NCBI RefSeq assembly: GCF_030247195.1
Contig: NC_080672.1
Location: forward strand, 15,066,001-15,130,000
Source: Topomyia yanbarensis
Taxonomy: Eukaryota > Arthropoda > Insecta > Diptera > Culicidae
Reading direction: 5' to 3'
DNA length: 64,000 nt
The position numbers were made by a program, and so were the translations under genes. Positions 22,666 through 37,175 of this stretch are shown here, piece after piece. The notes below the pieces were generated by a model that was not told the origin of the DNA, did not search any database, and was given only the letters and a program-made list of their open reading frames with translations. Within the stretch, counting starts at the first letter, position 1; each line of letters begins with the position of its first letter.

Positions 22666-25579
22666 TTTCCACTTTCTCACTTTTGTTAAACACTTACATT
22701 TTCGTCAGCATGCACTGTTTCTTTATGAAGAGCTTAAAGAGTGATGTCCCGAAAGAAAACAAATGCTAAGACCAACCTTCCATTCTTCTAAAAAAATGTC
22801 GAAAAAAGATGAGTAGCTCAAAAGTTCAAAACGAATTTATCCTCATTGATAGGTACCGTCGATTTCAATTGTGAGCCTCCTACTTGGCACAAATAATCAT
22901 GTCCTAATGAAATTCATCATTTCGCTTTTATTGGATTTTTTTGCCCAGTTCGATTTTTCCCCCGAAAATAGAAACGAAAAATATTTCATTCATTCAATCA
23001 AATGCTGATTTGATTATTGGATCTCCCCCCTCCTGTTTGGGAAGAATATTCTTCACCGCATTCTCAGGCCGAGCCGGCCAGTGCCCCTCACTATGCATAG
23101 TGGAATTAAATCGCAATTATGCTGACAAATCGACGGTCGGATTGCATTCCCGCGCATCCACAATCCGTTGAAAGCGAGAGCGTATCGCACAGCGCGGATT
23201 CGCACGGGAAAGCGTAATGTCTGTCATCAATTTAGTACCATTTTTTTCTTCTTCTCGCAGCCCGATTCTGTGAGTGAGCTGAGATCGGGATTTATCCTTG
23301 CAGGTAATGGAATTAATTGAAAGCTCTTTGTCAGCCGAAATTGGCCATCAGTCAATGGGGCTTTTCCGTGAAGGAACTTTAAAATCGCGGGAGTGTGAAA
23401 GAAAAGTTATTCTGAATCAAATAGTCGTCTCTGTCACTAATTATAAGGTGACATTTGTTATACCCCAAAAAAAAAACCTCCCATATATTTAGTTTATTGA
23501 CAGTAAACCAATAAATAACGTCGCACTTATTATTACTGCAGTGGGATTTTTGGTAAACTTTGGTGTCTACCCATTTGATTCGACAAATACCCTTAAAACG
23601 ATTCATCCAAAATTAAACCAAACCCATCTGGTACAGATTAAATCCCCGGTGCGTCCCCTTCTTCCAGAAGGGACTGCCTTCCGCCTGATCCACCTTGGCA
23701 AGCACACAGATCACAGCATCATTCTCCCCCGCCGTAGCAAGCAGTCAGGCGGTCGGTGCGGCAGTGTGAAACGGCACGAGACGGCAGAAGAGTGCAATCG
23801 AAAATGTCAACTCATTTGACTAACACGACCAGAATTTAAATTTATTGTGTTTTATGTTAATTTATGTACTCGTTTCCGCGCTCTGACTCTGTGCGGAACC
23901 GTGAAATCCGTCGGGGATGAGATCCACACGTCGTCCGTACGATTCGGATCCGTTCTGCTCCGGGGCACACTCCCACACCGAATCGATAGCAGCTCATTTG
24001 TTTCTTATTTATTTTGTAGGAATTTGATTTCTGTTCTTTTCTCCCTCTTTTTTCATTGTACTGATTTATTCTATCAGAGACGACCTTTCGTGACTCACCT
24101 GGTGGACTGATTCGAATTCCGACGTTTCAGCTCGAACCAGTCCGGATAATATCAGCTGTAAATTTTTATCTACCCTCAAGCGCCATCCAGCGCTGTTCGG
24201 TCTTAATTCCGATGAACAAAAGCGCGTCCGGGGCTGATCCGCTCGCTTATCCTTCGCCTTCGTTTTAAAAGTGAGCGACCCAGCGAACGAGAATGAGGAA
24301 AAATCTGGGTGTTAATAAAGAGTGACGAGGGACCTTATCTTGATCTGGTCTGCCTTCCCTACCAAGTAACGACACCGAGCTCGACGACGACGACGATGGG
24401 GTCTTAATCTCCGTCTTGTCATCGACGTTGCCATCCTGTTCATTCTCGAAAGGAAAAAAATCTCTCCTTTAAAAAATATAAAACACGAAAAAGGTCATCT
24501 TTTCTTCCACTATCAACGCGTGTTTTGATACGCCTACATACCCGTCGAAACATCAAAAGTGTCAATCTTGAAACGCGCCGTATGCGAGGTGTGAAAGACA
24601 TTTTGATTAATTGCTTTCGATGTTGATAAAGGAAAAATCTTTTATCCGGACCATTTTTTTTACCCCCACGGTGGACCAATTTAACGCTATGTTTCGTTAC
24701 ATACGTCGTCGGGGCACGTGTGTGAAGAGGTTTTGATTGATGAAATTCACTGCGTAGAAGTAGGCCATGAAAGGGACCGGTTGCTTTACGGCGGGAAAAG
24801 ATGCTACGGTTTTGTAGTGTTTCCCAGAATGCTTTCTTTGAATGCAGCATTTCTACGTCGTTACATTGGAGACAATTTTTGGGACGATGGAAAAATCGAA
24901 GATATCGAAACAAAACAATTTTTCCTAGATTCCTGTATTCATTCATGGTTTCACGTAATTGACTCCACTCTCTGTTGAGCGGCTTCACGACAGCTGGCCG
25001 GAATATTGGCCGTAGACATCGAAAAGCAAGATGTTGGCATATTCTTCAACACACTAGTCGATCTATTAATCAGTTTCAAATCCTCCGCTTCAGATTTGTC
25101 CAGAATGTTTCAGATGGGTTCAGTCTTTCCACCCGACCGCTGAATAAACCGCTCTTGCCCAAAACCTGATGCTTCCCCGGCACTATCTTACGGCATTATT
25201 TTGAGTAGGCGGTTTTAAGTGTATAGCACCCACTCTAATCAAACTACTTAATAGTTAGTACCTTCAGTAGGGTTACAGCACCACTCCTCGACACACCACC
25301 AGTTCTCCACCATGCACACAGGCTGCAAATTTCCGCGTGGCAGCCGGAAAGCTAGCTGTTGGTCGATACCTAGTGCCTTTGCCCTAAAAGGACAATCTGA
25401 ACGGCAACTTTAAATTGTCTAATTTTCCGAGCCCTTCGGCTCCCTTGTGCCATTCAGCAGCGCAACTTTCTTCTCGTACAAATCAGACCCACTTACTCGT
25501 TGGTTTCTTGTCACGGTCTACTCAGTCTAGTCCCCGGCGGTCATTCAGCTCCCGACTTAACAGTGTGTGTTTGTCTGTT
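22666..25579. other. Mostly unique DNA, no gene recognised
   Basis: The region 23600-24430 is less AT-rich and contains CGACGACGACGACGATG near 24382. A 182-codon minus-strand open frame (24440-24988) overlaps plus-strand frames and has no recognisable domain. No splice model or promoter could be supported. Confidence 0.4.
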
Positions 25580-25584
25580 TTTGT

Positions 25585-26010
25585 TCTTTTTTGGCATCTG
25601 CGTGCAGTCTCTCGCAAGATGACCCGTCTCCCCGCATTTCCAGCACATTCCGGATCTATCCGGGCCTTTGCAAGCTCCCTCCAAATGTCCAAAGCCCAAA
25701 CACTTGAGGTATTGCTGCTGGTTTATTCACTCGACGGGCGGATCACAATGGGCATCTCGACCAACCAACCGTAACTTAGCCTACTCTCAGCGCCTTGTCA
25801 GCAGCTGTTACCGGTAAACGAATAATATCTGTCTGAGTTCTTCCTTGCCCCTTTTTTAACCTGATCGCCATGTGCACCTCGCCCACTGCTGCAGTGCACC
25901 TCTCAGCTCGTCTTACATCGTTATCTCATTCAGGTCCTTGACAACAATCTCCGCCTCCAGGCTTAAGGCTTCTACTTCTGTCTCTTCACTGTAACCGCTG
26001 GTTACAATGT
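25585..26010 (-). pseudogene. Non-LTR retrotransposon gag relic with zinc knuckles
   Basis: On the minus strand, with frameshifts, the order is SLEAEIVVKDLNEIT, then DELRGALQQ, then VHMAIRLKKGQGRTQTDIIR, LPVTAADKALRVG and VTVGWSRCPL, then YLKCLGFGHLEGACKGPDRS and GMCWKCGETGHLARDC. The last two segments are tandem CCHC knuckles; the first Cys of the first knuckle reads Tyr. This arrangement is the R1/I-type ORF1 C-terminal part, which coats the element RNA. Stops near 25755, 25785 and 25915 make it inactive. It begins less than 300 bp left of the CACTA element but is unrelated to it. Confidence 0.75.
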
Positions 26011-26231
26011 TGATTGTCGGCTTCGCCACAATGAAAACATACTCTAGATTAGCTCAATTAATTCCAACAATACTAAGTCCTACCCTAGGTATATTGTCAG
26101 CTGTGTGAGTGGTAGTCCTCTAAGTCTGACGTTTACGTCTGGGACGGAGGAGTAACTCACGCGGGAGCACTCTTAACTAGGGTAACTCAATCACTACGGT
26201 TTGAGCGAATGACGTCGCGCAACATGTCATT

Positions 26232-26253
26232 CACGCTCGTAAAAAGTTACTCA
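26232..26253 (+). repeat. Left terminal inverted repeat of the CACTA element
   Basis: CACGCTCGTAAAAAGTTACT plus two more bases, identical to the reverse complement of 33645-33666. It is followed at once by the first ACTCA...TGAGTA pair. Confidence 0.9.
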
Positions 26254-26584
26254 GATTCTGAGTACTTTGAACTCAGTTTTGAATGATGTTCGTAAACGTC
26301 AAAAATTGAGTTGTCATGTATAATATCTCTGAGTAACTCTGACTCTATTTTTGGGTATTACACAAGAAACCGTTTTGGAGTTACCAAACGGAAAAGCCGT
26401 TTCTCGCCAAGTTAAAAATTCCAAGCGTCATCCGCCATTTTCCATTAGTAGGTACACGCTCGTTTAGTTATCGCTCATCACTTTTTCACAAATAAAAATT
26501 TGTTCAAATATTTATAATAGTTGAAGCTAGAGTTGTAGTGTGTAAAATACATTTTAATTGAAAGAGTGGATTTGAACAACCAGC

Positions 26585-29421
<2,837 letters not shown>

Positions 29422-29537
29422 TAGGGAAATAAACTTGGAAATAAATTTATAATAAAATAAACAACAATCAAGAAGGTAGTGCAAACAACTTGAGATGTCA
29501 CTTTAAACCTTTATATATACTTATTCGCTCTTTTCAG

Positions 29538-32500
29538 AACAAAAAAAAACGATCAGAACCTAGTTCTGCTCAACGATGCCGACCTAGTTGAAATGGGGAT
29601 AATCGAAAAAGGATCCCGTCTAACAATTCTTAACATAATAAAAAACTATAGTTCTGAAGCTAATCCGACCAAAGATAAAATTGATGAGACTTCCACTAAT
29701 GTTCAAAATTTGGTAAACTTTCTACTATAATTACTGTAAGCGCTTGTCGTACTATACATATTTAACGTTTTCAGATTAACCGTTCGACATTCGAAGATGA
29801 CGCAAAATTCCGAATGAAAATTTTATATCCAATTTTGGATCAAGGGATCGTACCAGATAAGGACGGTTTAAATCATCTTACACGAGTCGCATGCAAGCAA
29901 ATGGAGACTCAAATAATGGACGGTCAAAGGCAAGTAGAAAGTTTTATTTGTTACTCTACTAGTGCATCAAACTATGAACACTCCTTAAAGTGTGATAGAA
30001 TGAATTGTTTACATTGAACCGCACGAGTCTCTCCGCTAGAGCAACCTTGCGGCGAAATGCGCAATGCCTATACATATTTATAGGGCTTACGGCCAATTTC
30101 TTTATCCTCGCTTAAATTTTAAACCGGGTTCACCAGTACGTTTAAACCTGGTTAAGACGTTAGGCGAGAATGAAGAAATCGGCCCTTAGTAGTCCTTCGA
30201 GCAAATATGCAGGTGATCTAACACTGTCTATGAGCAGAGAAAAGCAATGCCTTTCGTTGTGAAGCTTCTATTTCAAAAAACATCGTAGTCAATCAGTATC
30301 ATGCATTATTACTTCATTGAGCCTATGAAACTATGAAGTATGCATAGTAATGAAGCACGGCCAAACAACTTCACTTCTGATTATAAATATAAAGAAATGT
30401 ATGAAACACAGTACAAACTGCTAGAGGAAACCACATAGTTATCAGTTCTTCGCATCCTGATTTCAATATTGACCATTCTTTACACATCTTCAATCTGGTT
30501 CGATTTATAAACTTCGGCATAAGAACGTACATGCGTCTTTGACGGTGGTACTTAGAAAGCGTAATTCGTCATGTTCCGGCACAAAATTATAAAGACGACC
30601 GACGACGACGAATTATAATAACTTAAACATTTAAACCAACAGAATTTAAAGGTATACAATTTCTGTTTATAGCGAGCGTGTTTATTTGTTTACATATACA
30701 GTTCAATCGTAAATCGACCAAAGGGTCTAACTAAGCCGCAATGTCGTTGAATCGAGCAACAGCGATGCCAGATTTACAGACTGTGGACAGATTTGCTGCA
30801 CTGAGAAACAAAAATATGCAGAATTAGCATACTTTCATTCCCGTCTCTTTTGCTGTAATTCTCGACGAACATATGATTACGGCCTAAAAGCCAACCGTCA
30901 AAATCCACTTTGAATGGAAATTCCAGACAAACCGTTACTAGTCGAACACAGCTCACAACAGTTTATGAAAGAGAAAACTTTTCTCTTTCGTTTACTACCA
31001 ACATCTGTGATTGGCGTGTAACGGTTTGTCCGGAATTTCCATTCAAAGTAGATTTTGACAGTTGGCTTTTAGGCCGTAATCATATGTTTGTCGAGAATTT
31101 TCATGCATTTTCTAGCATATACTTCTAGTAAATATTCAATGAGTGGATAGACCGAATACGTCCAATGCACAAAATTTGCAGCAGAAGAAACGAGAGGCAG
31201 ATCAAAAAGTATGATATCGGTGATTAAAAAAAAGTTCTGCGTATGCCTGGTCCAGACATTTACAGACTTTTAAAACAGTAATAAACTGACCGATTTTCTT
31301 CAGAAAATAATAGATGTGTCCCAGCATGCAAAGAATTACGAATCAAATACCGTTCATACTTTTACCATTTAGATTTTTTTTAAGAAATTTAGAACTTAAT
31401 CTTTCACGGAATCTTTTTGGTCTTTTTCGGAGTAACGAACTAATGATCTCTAAATGCGCAGGTATCCTTCTGTTGATCAACAGCATGCGGCAGCTGTTCA
31501 AATCGTAAAATTATTTCCACAACTTAGTAATACGCGAGTCACACCAACTGCTCCTGATGAGGTTTGTTATTCTATGCTTATTTAATTTCTCTAATATAAT
31601 TATAATTATTTTCATGCTAGTCATTTTTCTTTTGGCGCAACGGAGGCAAGGAAAAGGGTGCTCATACTGGCATGATATTTCATCGCATCCGGAATGTCAT
31701 CAAACAGCTACCTGCAGGAAAACATAAATATAATCGAGGAACTATGCCTGTAGAAGAGTCCGTTTCAACTGAACTTGTAGAGCGGGCTCAATTGCTCCGA
31801 GTAATGCTTGCATCGGCATCAGTAGCAGAACATATTTGTGATGAAATGGACCGATGCTTTCCAGTCCTCAAACTGTTATTAAAAGAAAAGAAACCCGTTA
31901 ATGATATCTTGGATATGTTTCCACACCTGTGTTCATATGAAGGATTGGTGGTAACATGTTTATTTTTTATTATTTACTATTTCACTTTATGGTATTCACG
32001 GAACATATGAATATTTATATCATATCACTTTTTCTAGATTCGTCAAATGTTTGAGAGATTGTATCCTAACAGAACAGAAGGTCTCAAAATCGAGGATGTC
32101 TTCTCTCAGTGTCTATCTTATTCACCGTCCAGATTCTCTAGAGTAGAAGATGGTGAGATATATTTTTTTTTAATTTAGCCCAAAGGTCTGTCATAAAATT
32201 TTAAATTTGTAAAACTATTCACAGATCACATTCGAGGATGCTTGAGAATAATTTCTCATATGCCAATTCGCGGACAAAAAATAACGCTGGTAGGCTGTCC
32301 AACTGTAGGCGAAGAACATTCGGCTTCAATTTTAATTCGTTGGATTGGGGTAAATGCAATATAATATACATAAGGTTAGATGTAATGATTTTATATCATC
32401 ATTAGGAGTGCTTAGATACATACGTGGCATCCCCCGCAACTGATTCCAAACTACACATGGTGTGCGTAGCAAGCCCGATGAAAAGAGGAAATTATGCCGT

Positions 32501-32732
32501 CATTTGTGAGAAAAAAGTTATATTCGAGACTAACAATTCTATTCATGCAGTGGAAATTTTATTCAAATGCTACGCAGTTCTCGGAGTGGAGGTGCCACCT
32601 AATTTTAGAATGTTTTGGGACTTTCTGGCATGTGCCATATATAATATAATTCCGCACAGTCAGAGGACAACTGTGAATAGACTCGTCCAAACTTTTATTG
32701 AAGTTTCCCGCGCACGTATTGACAACAAATAA
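29538..32732 (+). CDS. Second CACTA gene: multi-exon protein with SAM-like domain
   Basis: Seven exons joined in frame: 29538-29712, 29775-29929, 31462-31561, 31621-31950, 32038-32152, 32225-32349 and 32406-32732 (TAA). Every acceptor ends in AG. Donors are GT except GCAAGT at 29930, a consensus GC-AG donor. The first exon encodes LLNDADLVEMGIIEKGSRLT, then ILNIIKN, the second half of a SAM fold. Exons 3-4 encode YPSVDQQHAAAVQIVKLFPQ and SFFFWRNGGKEKGAHTGMIF, a block recurring in proteins of animal EnSpm-like elements. The part seen is about 441 residues. The 5' exon with the start codon was not found; exon 1 of the transposase does not join in phase. AATAAA lies at 32779. By analogy with plant CACTA accessory proteins it may bind subterminal repeats. 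Confidence 0.7.
30085..30190. repeat. Small inverted-repeat element in intron
   Basis: CGGCCAATTTCTTTATCCTC at the left pairs with GAGAATGAAGAAATCGGCC at the right, with about 40 bp between. A one-ended relative (CGGCCAATTTCTTCACTGG) lies at about 32871. It is MITE-like; target duplication unclear. Confidence 0.5.
30857..31099. mobile_element. Foldback MITE in the intron of the SAM-domain gene
   Basis: About 80-bp arms (30857-30938 and 31018-31099) match in inverse, including TCGACGAACATATGATTACG, GCCTAAAAGCCAAC and GAATGGAAATTCC, with a loop of about 80 bp. It lies in the 1.5-kb intron between exons 29775-29929 and 31462-31561 and does not touch a splice site. No clear target duplication was found. 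Confidence 0.7.
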
Positions 32733-33013
32733 AAGGACAACTTTTTTATACAATACTTACTAAAAACCATAAAATTTAATAAACAGAAGTTTCTTTAATT
32801 ATTATTGTAAAAATATTCCATAAGAAAAGAAAGACTGCATTGTGTTGTATCCAAAACAAAATTTTGACGGCCAATTTCTTCACTGGATGTAAACCGGTTT
32901 AGTTCCAGTTCAAATGCAACAATCGATCATGAACCAATTTAAATAGGAATCGGTTGTTGCATTTCTTCTTACAGAAACCATTCAGAATTGCAAGTCATAA
33001 TCCGGATGTTTCT

Positions 33014-33199
33014 CAGTAAAGTTCAGTCAGAAATGAGCCGGAATTCCGGCTGGCTCCAGTCAGTATTCCGGCTGGCTCCAGTCAGTATTCCGGCTCCTGT
33101 GACACAACCTATTCTAACTAGAATCGGTTGTGTCACTGGAGCCGGAATACTGACTGGAAACAGCTGGAATTCCGGCTCATTTCCGGCTGAACTTTACTG
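33014..33199. mobile_element. Foldback element near the CACTA right end
   Basis: Starts CAGTAAAGTTCAG and ends CTGAACTTTACTG. Arms of about 85 bp contain AAATGAGCCGGAATTCC and CCAGTCAGTATTCCGGCT; the left arm carries the latter twice. The central arms GTGACACAACC and GGTTGTGTCAC give a tight hairpin. No matching flanking duplication was seen. Confidence 0.7.
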
Positions 33200-33204
33200 G
33201 GTTT

Positions 33205-33644
33205 TAATGAAATATTGCACTCATAAATTGGGTAATATTCTACCCAAAAACTGAGGAATTACAACTGGCTTTGTTGTCTACTCAAAAATTGGGTAAGCTT
33301 CTGCTCATAATATGAGTAAAAATCGATCAATTTTTGGTTTTGTTGAAGTTCTACTGAACCCAAAATTTGAGTAATGTTCAACTCAAAGTCTGCGTAATAA
33401 TTACTTAATTTTTGGTTTTGTTAAATTTGTACTGAACTCAAAATTTGAGCAATGTTGAACTCAAAATCTGAGTACTAGTGAAGCACTTTTGGGTTTAGTG
33501 TAGATAATATTGTACTCAAAAACCGAGTAATAATTACTCAGTTTTTGGTTCAGGCTGGCTTACTCAAATTTGAGTAACTCCGGAATTACTCAATTTAAGA
33601 GTTGTTCCACTTTATCTGGAAATGGGTGGGATTAAACTCATTTT
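33205..33644. promoter_or_regulatory. Subterminal repeat array of the CACTA element
   Basis: At least ten ACTCA or TGAGT words occur, many as near-palindromes such as ACTCAAAATTTGAGTAATG and ACTCAAAATCTGAGTA, spaced 20-60 bp apart. A shorter matching set lies at 26255-26350. In plant CACTA elements such arrays bind the second element-encoded protein. The same role here is an inference; the SAM-domain protein is a candidate partner. Confidence 0.65.
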
Positions 33645-33666
33645 TGAGTAACTTTTTACGAGCGTG
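33645..33666 (-). repeat. Right terminal inverted repeat of the CACTA element
   Basis: AGTAACTTTTTACGAGCGTG at the outer end, perfect partner of the left repeat. Immediately outside is TT, as on the left. Confidence 0.9.
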
Positions 33667-34445
33667 TTCATCGCTGTTGCAACAATGGGAAGGGCTGCCA
33701 GGTTTGAACAATGTAAGTGTCAGATCGGGTGATATCGCGAAAATTGAAGTTTTCTCGGTATCATCCGACCTTATCCATACTGAGCTACCGCCAAGAAGAT
33801 TCTTTCTGCTCCCAACGCCCGAAGAAATCAGAAGTGCGCGCGGTTTTACTGAAATTAATGTAAAGTATTTTTGTATTTTTGTTAAGTGGTGTCAAATGTT
33901 CTTATGATGTTTTTGTTGTAGATCAGATTAGCAGATTAAATATGAGGCAAATATACATAATGATAATTAAATCGAGTCAAGTGAATTAAAAGGTGTTAGT
34001 ACGGTTAGTTGTCATAAAATTATTAAAATGCATTGTCTTAGGGCAAATCGTTAAAATTAAATATATTGTTAAACAGTGTTCCCAATACGAAAAGCATGAC
34101 ATGGAAAGCAGGGAACATACAGTTTAAAAAAGAGTCAAAAAGGTAAAATTCTAAAATGAAACGGGTAAAACGTTGGTGTAGGTTCAGGTTGTAAAAACAC
34201 GTGTCACACACGCTAATTTCTACTGGGTAGGTCCCCAGTGGGCCTTTTTGTTTCCGGCTTCGGACTTCGGACGAGGATTATTTTCACAGGAGAGATTCCT
34301 CGACCGCCTACTACGCAGCGGACAGACCACGATTGGGAGTGCTGTGAGTGCCTGCAACCAGAACCGAAGTTTGGACGTGCTAGACAATCCGTCACCATAT
34401 CGTCATCAGCATCTTCAACAAGGATCGGTAACCAGTTCGGTTCCA
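33667..34445. other. Unassigned DNA between elements
   Basis: No domain recognised. An open frame near 34262-34445 contains PPTTQRTDHDWECCECLQPE, a possible Cys motif, and is broken by the hAT-like insertion starting at 34454. It might be the start of an LTR-element gag, but this could not be established. Confidence 0.3.
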
Positions 34446-34459
34446 GTCAGTACTAGAGA

Positions 34460-34665
34460 TGGTCGGGTTCGGGTTTTTGGACCCGAAACCCGGACCCGAC
34501 CAGAACCGGACGGGTTTCGGGTCGGGTTCGGGTTCTACAAATTTAAGCTTCTCGGGTTCGGGTCGGGTCCGGGTTTTAGCAATTTTGAACTTTCGGGCTC
34601 GGGTCGGGTTCGGATTTTTCAAATTAGAAATGATCGGGTCGGGTCGGGTTCGGGTTTTGAACAAA
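34460..34665 (+). repeat. Left G-rich direct repeats, G-quadruplex-prone
   Basis: Repeated GGGTCGGGTTCGGG blocks are separated by AATTT-type spacers at about 50-60-bp intervals. Near 34637 there is GGGTCGGGTCGGGTTCGGG, which meets the four-G-tract rule. The right-hand set lies at about 36130-36310. Confidence 0.7.
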
Positions 34666-36129
34666 ACAACCCAACCATTTCTTGATGCAGTTGGCGTCTG
34701 TACACAAAACCCAGTCTCTTTTTGTAGTAGTGTATTATACTTCTTGATACGAATGGATGACACATACAACCGTACTAAATGTTAGCACACTTGAATCGCT
34801 AGAATTCGTCGTTGTTTTCTGGTGCTCAAATATTGTATTTTTTCATTCTTGTATAAAATTCCCTCTCTTTAGATTCGCAAGCTACTCGAATTATTTTATT
34901 TTTTAAACGAACATTCATTTTAGAGTATTCAACAATACGTTTCAAATCTAAAATGTTTTTGCAATTTATTTTTCATGATAATTAGTAACAAACCAATTCC
35001 ACAGAAATTTCTCGGAAAATATTGGTTCAACTTTCTATTATAAATTTCGATAGGTACTTTAAAACTGATACTTAGGCCGCGGTTAGAGTAAACGCGTGAA
35101 ACTCGGTTAAAGCCTACAGCAAATTGTATCTACAGCATAGCGAGTGAAAATCTAAGGGAAGTAGAGACAATAAAAAACTATCTATTGATCCGCTCCTGAT
35201 TGGTCGTTTTGACAGTCGCGAGAAATCGAAAAGTGGGTGTCGCGAGTATACTGAATAGTAGTACTTTTTGCTACATATTCAACTATAATTGTTTCTAATA
35301 AGTTTATTATAAATAGAAACATGAATTAAAATGATAATTAAATTTCAAGACAGCACGGATTTGTATATTCTTGGCATAGTTGCGATCCACGAGATGCTTT
35401 TCAACCATTGACTACAAAGACAAATTCCCATATATTGAACTCACAGATTGTCCCCGGGCTGGGCCGTTGCATGATGCGGATTTCTTCATGAAAATATATG
35501 AATTTCCACGCTCTTGAGGAATTAATCGCAAATTGTGTGTTCTGTTGAAGCTATTGACGGATTTTTTAAAGTTTGGAGTCGTTCCGAAAGCTCCGTTGGA
35601 GATGTCCAAGCATCTCTACTGGCGCGCTTACCGTATAATCTGAAGCATAATATAATTTAGATACCCCATCATAGATAGTCCTAACGCTAATGATGTGACA
35701 TAAAAAACGCGTCAGAGAATCTTGATTGACACCCTTCGACACAAGTTTGACCGTACCAACCAGTAATAAATTATACAAATCTGCCCTTTCAAGAATGGTT
35801 TTTGATAAAGAATTAGAAATTTTGGTTACGGTTACGGACGGGCAAAGTTGTTTGAAACTGTCACCATTAAGCTTGTTGTTTCCCCTTGATTTAGCCACCG
35901 ATTTATCCTGATTTCCGATTAAGATATCGACGATTTGTAAGTTTCTCAGAACATTACAAATTCGATGTTCAATAATAGTCAATATAAATGCGAATTCTAC
36001 TCGCCAGTGATTCGTTTTGCCATAGACAGATATAACTCAATGCGTATGGTGATTCGAATGATTCTACTACTCTTAGCTGAGCCTTGGGTCCAGCTCGGGT
36101 GCCTAAAATTAGAAATCTTTGGTTGATTC

Positions 36130-36310
36130 TCCATACTAGCAAGTTGGGTTCGGATCGGGTTTCTCAAATTTTAAATTTTCGGGTTTTCAAACTTTAAAAT
36201 TCTCCGGGTCGGGTCGGGTTCGGGTTTTTCAATTTTAAAATTTTCGGGCTCGGGTCGGGTTTGGGTTTTTCAAATTTTATAATTTCGGGCTCAGGTCGGG
36301 TTCAGGGTTT
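36130..36310 (+). repeat. Right G-rich direct repeats
   Basis: Same unit and same orientation as 34460-34665, including GGGTCGGGTCGGGTTCGGG near 36206-36230 and spacers such as TTTTTCAATTTTAAAATTTT. Confidence 0.7.
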
Positions 36311-36357
36311 TCAATTTTCAAGCTTTGAATTGAAACCCGACCATCTCTAGTCAGTAC

Positions 36358-36865
36358 CACAACCACGATAATCGAACCCCGGAAGGATCGAAGCGTCAAC
36401 TATAAGCGGTCACAGATCCGCCATTCCTGTTTTCGTCGGCTTTTCGCTAGGCCGCCATCGCACACCCTGCAGCAACAAATAACATCCGCAAGTAAAAATA
36501 GGATAATGTGACGTCACATAGATTTAAGTAAATGTTAGGGTAAAATAAATTGTACATATAATTAGGAATTGAGATGCTTTCGAGAGCAACATTGTCCCAC
36601 AATTTGGTATCGATCCCCGGACTCGAAAGGAGTCGTCAGCCTTCGTCTTCGGGTGTTTTACGAGAAAGAAAATTCAAGGTTTCACTTGCGAGTGTCGTGA
36701 TACATAGCGCATACCTTTTGGTCTTTTACCTTGGTTGCCAGCAGCTATGAATGGTCCGTTTTCCCGTAGTTCCCAAAGTAAATGAGTCCCGTGGTGAGTA
36801 TGTGTACGCACAAAACGAGTACCAGCATAATTCCCCTCCAACCACCCACTGAGCTAGTCTAGAGG
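36358..36865. other. Unassigned DNA
   Basis: No convincing coding frame. TGGTATCGATCCCCGGA at about 36605 loosely resembles an LTR-element primer-binding site, but no flanking LTR pair was identified. Confidence 0.3.
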
Positions 36866-37175
36866 TTACATCACCCAGTGATTTGGTAGTAATCTCCTGT
36901 TTATCATGGGATCCTCCTTCAACTCGAAGAGCATCTCACCTTTTTGGGTACGCCTGATTCTTACCACGTTTTCCCCCAAATCTTTCAACTCTGGGTCTTC
37001 TCTGGCCTTCTTCAGCAGCGCTGCATATGTCGTCGCGTCATTGGCTTTGACGTGCCCAGCTTCTCCCTTTGGCACCTTCTGGCGAACCGAGGGTCTACTT
37101 TCCTCTTCTATTCCACTTTTCTCTCTTTCTTCCGTTTTTGCTGTTTCCTTTGCTTCTCCTTCGTACCTACAATGC
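36866..37175 (-). pseudogene. Non-LTR gag N-terminal fragment
   Basis: The minus-strand frame is Lys/Glu-rich and then reads ATTYAALLKKAREDPELKDL and GENVVRIRRTQKGEMLFELK. This block precedes the zinc-knuckle part in R1/I-type ORF1 proteins such as the one at 25585-26010. It stops at 36866 and is cut upstream by the Transib-like insertion starting at 37176. Only the N-terminal part is present. Confidence 0.7.

Larger units (their letters stand above)
34454..36349. mobile_element. hAT-like transposon with G-rich internal repeats
   Basis: It has the 8-bp duplication GTCAGTAC at 34446-34453 and 36350-36357, and perfect 16-bp inverted ends TAGAGATGGTCGGGTT. Both features fit the hAT superfamily. 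Inside each end are several copies of a unit containing CGGGTCGGGTTCGGGTTTTT with AT-rich spacers. These G-rich runs point the same way at both ends, so they are direct repeats. A minus-strand open frame of 138 codons (35566-35982) has no recognised hAT domain. The element is 1896 bp and appears non-autonomous. Confidence 0.85.

Noticed and set aside
24440..24988. 182-codon minus-strand open frame
   Set aside because: No recognised motif, Arg/Phe-rich composition typical of chance frames, and competing frames on the other strand.
33000..33200. Foldback at the CACTA right side as the true CACTA end
   Set aside because: Its CAGTAAAGTT ends do not match the left end of the CACTA element, while 33645-33666 matches perfectly.
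35566..35982. 138-codon minus-strand frame as a hAT transposase
   Set aside because: No BED finger, RNase H-like core or dimerisation motif was seen; too short for the family.
36595..36630. LTR-retrotransposon primer-binding site (TGGTATCGATCCCC)
   Set aside because: Resemblance only; no flanking LTR pair or downstream pol was found.
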